From Asterias rubens (lineage: Eukaryota; Echinodermata; Asteroidea; Forcipulatida; Asteriidae), in assembly GCF_902459465.1 (NCBI RefSeq), contig NC_047072.1, forward strand, positions 18,005,989 through 18,069,988: DNA of 64,000 bases, read 5' to 3'. The translations under genes and the position numbers were made by a program. Position 1 is the first letter of the stretch. The number at the start of each line of letters is the position of its first letter. Of the stretch, positions 22,401-31,712 are shown piece by piece. The notes beneath the pieces are model-generated. The model ran no database searches. It was not told the DNA's origin and worked only from the letters and a program-made list of their open reading frames with translations.

Positions 22401-25400
22401 AGAACACGACGACGCCCATTCAACCAATCCAGAGCGTGGATTTGTACTTTTCGTTCTTGTTATCGGGGCCTGTGTGACCGGGCCTTAAGAAGGAAACCAG
22501 TGAAGCAAAGCACGCTACTTTCGATTTGGTGTAACTGGTGTCCTTAATTTGTAACTGGTGTCCTTAATTTGGTAAGCAAAATTTCTTTGTGCTTTGCTAC
22601 TTTGTTTAAGCTTAAGCAGCTCTATGAAATTTGGGACGCCTCGGAATAATATAGAGGATGTAATTTTTGTTTGTACCTAATCTTGGAAAGGTTCCCTATT
22701 TCACTTGAGATACAGACCAAGTGAAAAAACTGATGGACTATTTACATAAGCTACTTCATTCTGCTGGTCAGTTACTTACTGCTTAGGGCAATCCTTGATT
22801 AGTATTGTATAGATTTAAATCCTACTTTTGTTCTTGTTCTATAGTGAAGTACCTGCAGTTTCTGCGCAAGAGAACCAACACCAAGCCTAGCCGTGGTCCC
22901 TACCATCTTAGGTCACCCAGCCGTATCTTCTGGAGGGTTGTCAGAGGTAAGGTCTCTTAATGCCACTTACTTAAACATTTGGTCCTCGAAACTCAAAATG
23001 TTTGTACTAATGTAAAAATACCAAATGGTGTCTAGAAATATAATCAAAGGGTGGTTTTCACAAATAGTTAAGACTTGTCTTAGCTCAAGTTTGGGGGAGT
23101 AACTCCTCCTATAAAACTTAGGACTTGTCTTAAGTTTTTAATATCTCCTAGGAATTTTCCAAGTTAGGACTATTCTTAACTCTTTGTGAAAACGACCCAA
23201 GGTCTTTTAACATAATTTTGGTTTTGAAGAAACTGAACTACACTCCCTGGCGTGTTCAGGGCGAATTTTTGTGAGTGTTTTTCTGAGTAGCTCAGCTGGG
23301 CCTAGTCTATCTTTCTGTTCTGCTAAAGGAGGAATTCAGCACTTTACAGTACCATTTTGGGCTTTAAAAAAATTATCACAGAATTTCTGTACAAGCGTTG
23401 TGTAGCCAATTGGCCAGGATAGTATTAAAAGGTTAACGATGCAGGACACCCGAGTGTGGTTCAATATCTGTCAGTGATGATAACATGACCACGCTTTTTC
23501 GAGGCATTATATTGCAATGAGATTACAACTCAACATGCACTACCATCTGAGACAGAATTTGGACCCGAAAAAAACATACATAAACCTGCCAGCTTCCCCT
23601 GACTCAGCAAAAAATTCCCTAAAAGTAGACGGGTGTTTCCATGTTCTGATGAACAAATGTGAACCAAATTCCTGATTGTGGAAACTTACTCCTTTTTTGT
23701 GTTGAATGTTATTCTACTTTTCTTGTCTTCTTGATTGGTGTGTACTTGTGTACTTGTGACTGCAAGATGCAAATGTTGGCAGCTCTGCTACTACATAAAA
23801 CTGTCCCAAACAGAAGTATTAGAAGTGCACGCAAAATAACCCAGCAGAAGCGTAGCACTTAATCTGGTGTTTCTCATTCAGATAGCAAGCACCCTTGTTT
23901 ACAGGTTTCCTCAGGCTTGTGAGCTACAGTGATTAAGTTCACTTCTTAGGCATCCTCGGTTTCATTACTGGACATAATGAAACTAGTTCTGCTATGTTAA
24001 ATTGATTAAATACATCTAAATCTTTTGTTGCCCCTGTTTTCCTGTAGGCATGTTGCCACACAAGCGTGCAAGAGGCAAGGATGCCCTAAGCAGACTGAAG
24101 GTCTTCGAGGGAGTCCCACCTCCATATGACAAGGTATAGATTTTTTTTAAATCAGCAATGTCAGTACACTTACATGTCAGAACCTGCTTGTTGCACCCCC
24201 CCCCCCTCCCCGACTTGCTCGTAGGGCTTGTCACTTGTATGTTTTGACTGACTCGTACAAATTTGCCAGCGTGTATGTTGTTACTTGTGATAGATTCATG
24301 TTAAACTGTTTCACACAAGCAGTATGCAAACTTTTGCCTTGCCTGCCCAGCTGCCCATGAGGCAAGCTTGACTGCCTCGGAGTGCTCTTGGCACTGTTGC
24401 CGATATCAGACAGTATGAAGTGTGTGTTCTCGATGCCAATGATGTACAACTTTCACTTAACCTACATTGTTTGAGTTTCCGTGAGAAGAAAAACCAATTC
24501 TGAGGCTCGGTGCACACACACACTCATGAAATCCTTCACTCAAAGCGTTATTATGCTGAGTACCTTATGAAACAATTAGAAAAATTACTTCCAAAGCTAC
24601 GGTCGGTTTGTATGAAATGAGTGCAGCTTCACAACATCTGACAACTGTAAGCCAACAATGCTATGCATTTTAACCGGAAATCATCACGGGAAAATTTGTC
24701 TACTGTCTTTTTTTAGAACCTTTGTGCTGTTCAGGCCCATTTGTTGTTCGTGTTCGATGATGTCGCATTTGAAATTACACTGTGAAAGAGTTAACATTTT
24801 CTAGGATTTTATTGTGATAGTGTAATTGTTGCCCCACTTTCATGAGGGCTCTATCTACAGGGGAAAATTAGTGCATCGCAAAACTGAATGTTAGCTTTGA
24901 GCCCCTTCTTTTGTGTTTAGTTTGTTTAATTCTTGGGCAGATTATCTGGGTATTACAGTATAAGTAACGTAATTATTATTATTAGTAGTAGTAGTAGGAG
25001 TAGAAAATCTTACATGGTGTACATAATTTGCCCCCCACTTTTATGAGGGGCTCTATCTATTTGAAAATTAGTGCATCACAACATTTTGACCTTGAAGCCT
25101 CTCTTTACTGTTTATTTAATTCTCAGGCTGATTTTATCATTTTTCAAAGGAAAAGGCTAGTTTTAACATGGAAGTAATTATTATTAATAATAATTACTTC
25201 TACTAATTAGTAGTAGCAATAGAGATTCTTAAATGGTGAACGTAATGGATTAATAATGACATCTACATTAATACACTTAGTTTCTACATGAGCTTCTAAA
25301 GGTTTTGTGTTTCATGTTTAATACCTGCATTTCAACATTTTTCTTCTCTTAAAATTTTACAGAAAAAGAAGTTTGTTGCTCCACCAGCACTCCGGTCAGT

Positions 25401-27226
25401 GCGGCTAAAGCAAAACAGAAAGGTATGTCATGTCGGAGACTCTGAGTAAAGGTCTTCAGAAAGAGAGATTAATCTGGGATTGGGGAGGGGGCAGAGATGA
25501 ATGGTTAGCCTAGCTACATTGTCTATGATGATATCTTGACCACGCTTAATCGAGGCATTTTAATGCAATGAGATTATCAATCACATGCACTACCATCTGA
25601 GGCGAATACTGGTTACCTTTTCATTCATCTTTTACAATTAGGTGGGGGGTATATATACACAGAGACTTCAATACTAGTTTGTAAGACCGACGCTACGTGT
25701 CGCGTAAGAGTTTTGCTGGTTATTGTGGTCTCTAAAGTGGACTGGGCCAACTTTGATGGCTCTGCTAACCGCTGAACTCTGTGTTTGCGATCAACATTCT
25801 CTGCTTGCACGGCAAGCGTTGAATTTCTGCGCTGCGGCTAGCCTTGTAAGTGAAAAATGCCTAGTTGCGTGGAGTATGCACACGCACAAGCCAAAATTCC
25901 CTGCTAACCCGAAAAGTATGCCTTACTTAAGCGCAGAGTTCCTTGCTTCCGTAAGCGCCAGTTCACAAGGCTATAAAGTTTGGCCCTGTTTAAAACAATT
26001 GTTCTTATTAAAAGAGTCTTGATTTATATTACGATATTAATTGGTTACTTCTGGGTATTGATTTAAAAAAAAAAAAAAAAATCTAACCATGGTGTCTAAG
26101 TTTGAAATATTAATGAATATTCCCTTCTCTTTGTCGTTGATAGTTCTGCAATCTCGGACGTCTAGCCCACGAGGTTGGATGGAAATACAAGGAGATTATC
26201 GAGACCCTGGAGGAGAAGAGAAAGGCCAGGTCCTGGGAGCGCTGGAAGGTCAAGAGAACTGGCCTGGTAAGTGACAACATCTTGCTTTGGAGTTATGGCA
26301 CTCTAATTTTGCTGTTCTCAGCTCTTTTTTCGTGTGACTAAGCACCTTTGTTCAAATGGGCCTCGGGTCGCGCTGGATTTCACAAAGACTGAAGACTAGT
26401 CAATAGTCATATCTCGATTTAGAACAGGTACTTGAAACTAGGACAAGCCTGAGGTTTAAAAACTCCTAGGTTTAGCCCTAAGTTAGGACTATCTTTGTGA
26501 AATCGACCTCTGGGCGAATTTTTGTTGTCTTGCCCAACCTTCTATAGATGCTTTAAATGGGCAGGGGAACACATTGGCCCCATGCCGACCACCCCCCCCC
26601 CCCCCAGGCCAAGCTGTATTTATCTCTGCTTCTCATCGGAGCTTGTTTTTGGTTTCAGTAAAGGTTGTTGTACTTTTTTGTCTATGATGATATCTTGACC
26701 ACGCTTAATCGAGGCATTTCAATGCAATGAGATTATCAATCACATGCACTACCATCTGAGACGAATAATAGTACACCAATCTGTGAAAACACATGAGGAA
26801 AAATAAAACCAACCCTGGCTGAATGGTTGAAACCCCTTATGCATTGGGACAACAGAGAACAAATTTCCCAAAGTACCATACTTTCCTACGTAGCATTGGC
26901 TATCTCGTTCGCAGCCACATTAAATCTAGCAAATTTCAGATTTGTCAAACCACAAACTTGCAAGCAATCTCTCTTGTAGATTTGTACCCCTTCATTTATT
27001 GTGAAAAGGAACAGTGGACTAGTAAAGGGGGTTAACTGGCCTGCCGATGTTTTCATTTGCATTTGGCCACGTGATGCAACTACTTAAATATTTATGTTAC
27101 ACGAAGTAGTAAATGTTATTTCTATTTTGTCATCTTTTGCAGCAACTGCGTCGCAAGGCAGCCAAGAGTGTCAGAGACAAGGTCGCCCCCTACCAGAAGA
27201 TCATCCGCCAGTACGGTTACAAGTAA
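19427..27226 (+). CDS. RPL13A: Large-subunit ribosomal protein L13a (uL13)
   Basis: Eight exons join in phase: 19427-19444, 21056-21128, 22005-22070, 22845-22946, 24048-24133, 25363-25422, 26144-26266 and 27143-27226. The total is 612 bases, 203 residues plus stop, the same length as human RPL13A. Exon 1 codes only MSSFHK. The blocks [65 protein letters not shown] and [12 protein letters not shown] identify uL13. It is a structural 60S protein; in vertebrates it also has an extraribosomal role in translational silencing, which is not claimed here. Each of the seven introns contains one C/D snoRNA. The first donor, AAG|gtctgt, is weak but the phase and sequence fit. Confidence 0.97.
20370..20452 (+). 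ncRNA. SNORD33: C/D-box snoRNA, SNORD33 type, RPL13A intron 1
   Basis: Terminal stem gtct/agac, box C gtgatga (20374-20380), C'-like atgagat, box D ctga (20446-20449). The guide before box D, cacatgcactaccat, can pair with the conserved 18S stretch containing ggtggtgcatg. By the D+5 rule the target is the U methylated by human SNORD33. The host gene is the same as in vertebrates. Confidence 0.88.
21478..21563 (+). ncRNA. SNORD33: C/D-box snoRNA, SNORD33 type, RPL13A intron 2
   Basis: Stem tgtc/gaca, box C gtgatga (21483-21489), box D ctga (21556-21559), guide catgcactaccat. It is almost identical to the copy in intron 4, flanks included. Confidence 0.87.
21785..21950 (+). repeat. Dispersed 170-bp repeat, copy 2
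   Basis: Contains ggacaccaagttatgttctc and ends gagtatcaggcctg. It lies in RPL13A intron 2. Confidence 0.5.
22142..22223 (+). ncRNA. SNORD34: C/D-box snoRNA, SNORD34 type, RPL13A intron 3
   Basis: A perfect 7-bp stem cattgtc/gacaatg encloses box C atgatga (22150-22156), D' ttga (22181-22184) and box D ctga (22213-22216). The guide before D' is taacctacattgt, the same antisense element as vertebrate SNORD34, which is complementary to 28S acaatgtaggt. Confidence 0.88.
22323..22488. mobile_element. Foldback MITE, GGTCACACAGGCC family, copy 1
   Basis: Inverted ends ccggtcacacaggccc and ggggcctgtgtgaccggg, with an internal caaccaatc block. A second copy is at 28046-28212. It lies in RPL13A intron 3, downstream of the snoRNA. 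Confidence 0.6.
23048..23205. mobile_element. Foldback MITE, ACAAAGAGTTAGGACTAG family, copy 1
   Basis: Half palindromes aagacttgtcttagctcaag and aggactattcttaactcttt lie around a short centre. Other copies are at 26378-26515, 31100-31245 and 51490-51610. All end in tttgtgaaa followed by a c/g-rich triplet such as cgaccc. Confidence 0.6.
23469..23554 (+). ncRNA. SNORD33: C/D-box snoRNA, SNORD33 type, RPL13A intron 4
   Basis: Same boxes and guide as the intron 2 copy. About 137 bp (23438-23574) match 21447-21584 with a single visible difference, so one is a recent duplicate of the other. Confidence 0.87.
24435..24506 (+). ncRNA. SNORD34: C/D-box snoRNA, SNORD34 type, RPL13A intron 5
   Basis: Stem gcc/ggc, box C atgatgt (24439-24445), D' ttga after the guide taacctacattgt, box D ctga (24500-24503). 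The guide is identical to the intron 3 copy while the rest has diverged, which suggests selection on the guide. Confidence 0.85.
25521..25603 (+). ncRNA. SNORD33: C/D-box snoRNA, SNORD33 type, RPL13A intron 6
   Basis: Box C atgatga (25525-25531), atgagat C'-like box, guide cacatgcactaccat, box D ctga (25597-25600). It is very similar to the intron 7 copy but the flanks differ. Confidence 0.87.
26378..26515. mobile_element. Foldback MITE, ACAAAGAGTTAGGACTAG family, copy 2
   Basis: Starts ttcacaaagactgaagacta and ends ttgtgaaatcgacctctggg. It lies in RPL13A intron 7, upstream of the snoRNA. Confidence 0.55.
26680..26762 (+). ncRNA. SNORD33: C/D-box snoRNA, SNORD33 type, RPL13A intron 7
   Basis: Stem gtct/agac, box C atgatga (26684-26690), box D ctga (26756-26759), guide cacatgcactaccat. 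Only two bases differ from the intron 6 copy over about 80. Confidence 0.87.
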
Positions 27227-27480
27227 ACAAAACGATTCAACAGAGCAGTTACCATGGCAATCGGCCTCTTTGATACACATCCACAGTCTAAAGAGGAGCT
27301 CTACAATCTATACAGAAAACGAATGCGTCCAACCGGACAATTTGGTTGACATCGCGTTTACAGTTTTCATCCCAAACCAGGACATACTTGATAAGATAAG
27401 GGAACATAGTCTGAATGTGTCGATAAAGCAGTCAGCAAGATTATAGTACAATTTTTTGTTTATAAAAAAGCTGAAAGTAC

Positions 27481-27486
27481 AATAAA
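27481..27486 (+). terminator. RPL13A polyadenylation signal
   Basis: AATAAA lies 255 bp after the RPL13A stop codon, the only canonical signal in the short 3'UTR. Confidence 0.6.
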
Positions 27487-28045
27487 GACATGGAAATGAA
27501 ATTATAGAAGAGATTGTGTTGTGTTTTTGGTGTTGTGTGAATTAACTTAGTGTGGGGTGTTTTTTTTTTTTTTTTTTTTTATAAATAGAAACGGACATTT
27601 GATGGCAGTGTTTTTAAAATAATGTAGTCGCAAACTTTTTGTCTGCTCGGTTTTGGAAGTTGAATATCCTAGAATATCAGAGATAATATTTGAGCTTATC
27701 ACGCACTGTGCCTTCCCCCATAGTCTTGAAATCAAGTCGGTAATTGTTTAGCTCGGTGTAGCTACGGGGACAGTGCACTCGTCCTCGATCCCAGTATTGA
27801 CGACTGTTGTTGCCTGTATGTTGCTGTTGCATAACGGCAGAATGTGTGTTTGTAATAAATATGCAGCGCCTAACAACTTGTCATCAAGGCTACTTCCCCC
27901 ACTGCAGATACATATACTTTTGCAAGGAAAATTGAGTTCAAACGAATCTTTCAACAGAAGTCGGAACATTCCAGCTCAAAATTACGACCTTTATTATTTA
28001 CATTATTTTTTTTAATCCCCTGAAAATACACTGACTAATACAAAG

Positions 28046-28212
28046 GCTGAGTCACACTGCAGGGATAACGATGACGGCACATAGAGAACGCATTCTGTTT
28101 GGTTGAATTGCTCCACGCAGAATATGGCCACGCTTTTCAATCAATCGAAGGTTTGCATTTTTAATGTTCTTGTTTTCGTTCTCGTTATCGAAGCCTGTGT
28201 GACAGGGCCCCA
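28046..28212. mobile_element. Foldback MITE, GGTCACACAGGCC family, copy 2
   Basis: Ends gctgagtcacactgcaggga and aagcctgtgtgacagggccc. It shares the gaattgctccac and gttctcgttatcg blocks with copy 1. Confidence 0.55.
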
Positions 28213-28810
28213 ACTCATGGTTTACACCATTCAAGGGAGTGTGAATAGACCCATCTACTGAGCTCCGCCCCATTGCATATTGACCAATCACAACGCCACG
28301 AAGGTCCGACATGCGTGTGCGTATCTTTGGGCGGGCGACAGAGTTATGCAGAAAGGCATTGGAGAGGCTCGCGTGTTCTTGCTCACACGTGCATCATGGG
28401 CGGGGCCTACTGGATCGGTCTATTCTTTATGCCTCCAGCTAGATATGATGTAACACATCATTCAAGGTCATAGTTCATTTTAAAAAATGATCTTAAACCA
28501 ATTTCATATAGCTGTTTTTTGCTTACTGCTTACAAAATGCTACCTGCTAAACTGGTAAACAGGCACCACTTGTTTGATTTTGGTAAGCAGAGAAAGCCAT
28601 GAAAGTGGGCCGTGGTTTTTTGACTTGTCTTTATGGGCATGAAAAAAAACCAGGTTTTCTATTATCTAAGGCCAGCTCGGGCCAAGTGCCAGTTAATACA
28701 CCCCGAGGACCAATCAAAATTCACATTAAGTGGTCCGGCTGACCAGCTCAGTGTTAAAAAAGCATGTCTATTTCATTTGATACATGGATGATTGAAAATA
28801 ATGACAGACT

Positions 28811-29170
28811 TAAAGATGCTATGTCAGATTTTTGGACCAAACATTAAAAAATAGATTTTTTTGAGTGAATGGTATTTCAAAGAGTATCACCAGCTCTAAC
28901 GAATAAAAGTTCAACTTTTACTTTTAATGGTCAGGAACCATGGCACCAATTTAAAACACATAAGAGTTGGTCACGTGATATATTGTTGGGATCCCGACAA
29001 AAACTAATTTTGAGCACTTTATTTCACTGCAACTAATAATTGGCAGACTTTTTCAAACAATGGCTCAAATGAAAGCTTGTAACTTTCTTGACTCCCATCA
29101 AAATACCCATTGAATTTTAAATTAAAATTGTTGGGTCAAATCGGCAACAAATCTGACATAGCATCTTTAC
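28811..29170. mobile_element. TIR MITE with probable TA target site, copy 2
   Basis: Both ends are intact: taaagatgctatgtcagatt on the left and its near-perfect complement atctgacatagcatcttta on the right. If TA is the duplicated target, this is a Tc1/mariner-style non-autonomous element. It lies between RPL13A and ISCU. Confidence 0.6.
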
Positions 29171-29576
29171 GCTAGCTGTTCCTGCCAGTCACTAAAGACA
29201 TCACGGGTAAACCCTGAAAGAACTCCCTAATTTTAGTCACAAAAAACAAGAGGAAAAATTATGAAATCATTTGAAACATATAACTAGTTTAATAGAGGGA
29301 TAATCTTATCCTTTATGCATTTAAGATAAACAGCCCCTTAGAATATCAGCGATTAAACTGTGCGTTATTCTTATAATATTCAAAGGTTCTTATATTAACA
29401 ATACCACAGTAAACTTATCTTTAAAGTTGATCATTAACTTCAAATTGGGGGTTTGGGGCCCAGTTTCATAGAGCTGCTGAAGAACAAACAGTATGCCTTG
29501 ATGCCTCAAGTACGATTCAAGTTTCACTGTTGCTTGGCAGAAATTTATGGAGCTGCATTTTGTTTCTGCTTAAAAA

Positions 29577-30320
29577 CCGTTGCCTTGGATCGGTCGAGTT
29601 GGTCTTTGAAAAGCATTTGTAACCGTTTGTTATAAAATGCATATGGGTAGAAAGATGTTGTAAAAGTAGAATACAATGATCCACACAAACATGCCTCTAA
29701 ATTGCACGGTTTTCCTTATACCTCGTCGACTAAATGACTCGCATAAATGGCCGACCTTGTTAGTGCGCACAGTAAAAGGAAAATCACGCAATTTTGAGAC
29801 AAATTTGTGTGGATCATTGTATTCTACTTTTAAAGGCCGTGGACACTATTGGTAATTACTCAAAATAATTATTAGCATAAAACCTTTCTTGGTGACAAGT
29901 AATGGGGAGAGGTTGGTGGTATAAAACATTGTGAGAAACAGCTCCCTCTGAAGTGCCATAGTTTTGGAGAAAGAAGTAATTTTCCACGAATTTGATTTCG
30001 AGACTTCAAGTTTAGAACTTGAGGTCTCGAAATCAACCATCCAAACGCACACAACTTCGTGTGACAAGGGTGTTTTCTTCTTTCATTATTATCTGGCAAC
30101 TTTGATGACCGATTGAGCTCAAATTTTCACAGGTTAGTTATTTTATGCATATGTTGAGATACACCAACTGTGAAGGCTAGTCTTTGACAATTACCAATAG
30201 TGTCCACTGCCTTTAAAACATCTTTCCTACCGTATGCATTTGATAAAAAACAGTTACAAACGCTTTTTATAGACCAACTCGTCTGAGACAAGGCAACGTG
30301 TTCCTTTAAGCAACTCTATG
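29577..30320. mobile_element. Long foldback element split by a TTAA MITE
   Basis: The left arm has cgagttggtctttgaaaagc and gcatatgggtagaaagatgt. The right arm carries their complements (aacatctttcctaccgtatg, tagaccaactcgtctgagac). A second inverted block, gtagaatacaatgatccaca, lies inside. Without the MITE at 29834-30215 the element is about 360 bp. A related left half is at 39994-40260. Confidence 0.65.
29834..30215. mobile_element. TTAA MITE family A, copy 6, nested in a foldback element
   Basis: Full-length element of about 380 bp with near-perfect ends, ttaaaggccgtggacactat and agtgtccactgcctttaaaa. It interrupts the right half of the foldback at 29577-30320, so the empty site can be read: removing it leaves one TTAA. 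Confidence 0.7.
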
Positions 30321-30490
30321 AAAATTGGGCCAGGGTAATTGTATCTATTGTACAGAAACAAGTGTAAAGAATAACGATAACTATACTAATGAAAAGAGAA
30401 AAACTACAATTATTGCTCATTTTGAAAAGTAGTTTTTGAATTGAATAATACTTTTGTGTGAGAAGAGTACAATTTATAGACCATAACCCT

Positions 30491-30864
30491 TAAAGGCAGT
30501 GGACACTCTTGGTAATTACTCAAAATAATTATTAGCATAAAACCTTTCTTGGTGACGAGTCATGGGGAGAGGTTGATGGTATAAAACATTGTGAGAAACG
30601 GCTCCCTCTGAAGTGACATAGTTTTTACGAAAGAAGTAACTTTCCCAGAGTTTTATTTTGAGACCTCGGATTTAGAATTTGAGGTCTCGAAATCAACCAT
30701 CTAAACGCACACAACTTTGTGTGACAAGATGTTTTTTCTTTCATTTTTATTTCGCAACTTCGACGACCAAATTTTCATAGGTTGGTTATTTTATGCATAT
30801 GTTGAGATACACTAAGTGAGAAGACTCGTCTTTGACATTAATTTACCAATAGTGTCCAGTGACT
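30491..30864. mobile_element. TTAA MITE family A, copy 7
   Basis: Starts ttaaaggcagtggacactct and ends accaatagtgtccagtgac. The internal landmarks are the same as in copy 6, and the right-hand TTAA is mutated. Confidence 0.6.
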
Positions 30865-31099
30865 TGTACATTCCTGTGCCTTTCTGGCAGGCAAGATACT
30901 ACCCTCGGCACATGATAAACTACATTTTGTATCAATATTACCACACACAAAATCAAGCTGTAGGGGTAGTGTTCTCTTTCTTCAATTGAAAAGATGATTT
31001 GAAATACATGTACGTGTTTATATGCACTTATCTTGAAATGTAAGAATTGTGTTTCATCTATTGAGCTGTGTACATATCGTGCCTGCCGGAAGTCCTGGG

Positions 31100-31245
31100 A
31101 TGGGTTTCACAAAGAGTAAAGACTAGTTTTACCTCGAGTTAGGACGAGACCTCGGACTTTCTTTAAGTTTTTAATCTCCTGTTAGGCGTAGTCCCAAGTT
31201 ATGACTAGACTAGACCTGAGCTCTTTGTGAAATCCACCCCAGGCT
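31100..31245. mobile_element. Foldback MITE, ACAAAGAGTTAGGACTAG family, copy 3
   Basis: Starts gggtttcacaaagagtaaag and ends ctctttgtgaaatccacccc. Confidence 0.55.
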
Positions 31246-31712
31246 CTGTTGTTTTTTTTAGTAATGTGACATCACAAGTCACATGGTCTATTGCACTTGC
31301 AAAGTGATGTTGATAGCAGCCATTTTATCCAGTTTCACTTACTAAAGCATGGTATTTACAATAGTGTTACTGCTTACCTCTCTTAGTTTACTAGTAGAGA
31401 ACAATTTCCCTTCTGTAGCGAAGCAAAATGCTATGCAAATGTGTCGGCTGCTACTCAAAAGTCATTATTTGCACTATTGAATATTAGTTTTAACTGTGCA
31501 CAAAATCTGTTGGGTCAAAGTATTTTGCAACGCAAATTCAGTGAGTGAAATCGCTCCCCCTCTAGTATTGGTACTGATGTCTTGTTACGCAGGATAGAAG
31601 CGCTATGCAATTTCAAACCTGTGTTTTTAAGATAAATACGATTTTAAGAGATGCAAAGCTTTTGCACTGCCACAACGATTAACTGCTCTGTGACGTCAAG
31701 TCGTTCTCTGAT

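Larger units (their letters stand above)
27490..31710. other. Repeat-filled intergenic region between RPL13A and ISCU
   Basis: Convergent 3' ends of two genes. Besides the elements listed separately it holds a T run at 27561-27581 and a foldback at about 28230-28440 (inverted ends gaatagacccatctact and ggatcggtctattcttt). At 29460-29560 are duplicated fragments of a catagagctgct repeat also seen near 22260. No coding exon was recognised. Confidence 0.6.

Noticed and set aside
24748-24800. Possible extra C/D snoRNA (cgatgatgtc) in RPL13A intron 5
   Set aside because: There is no box D at a suitable distance and no terminal stem.
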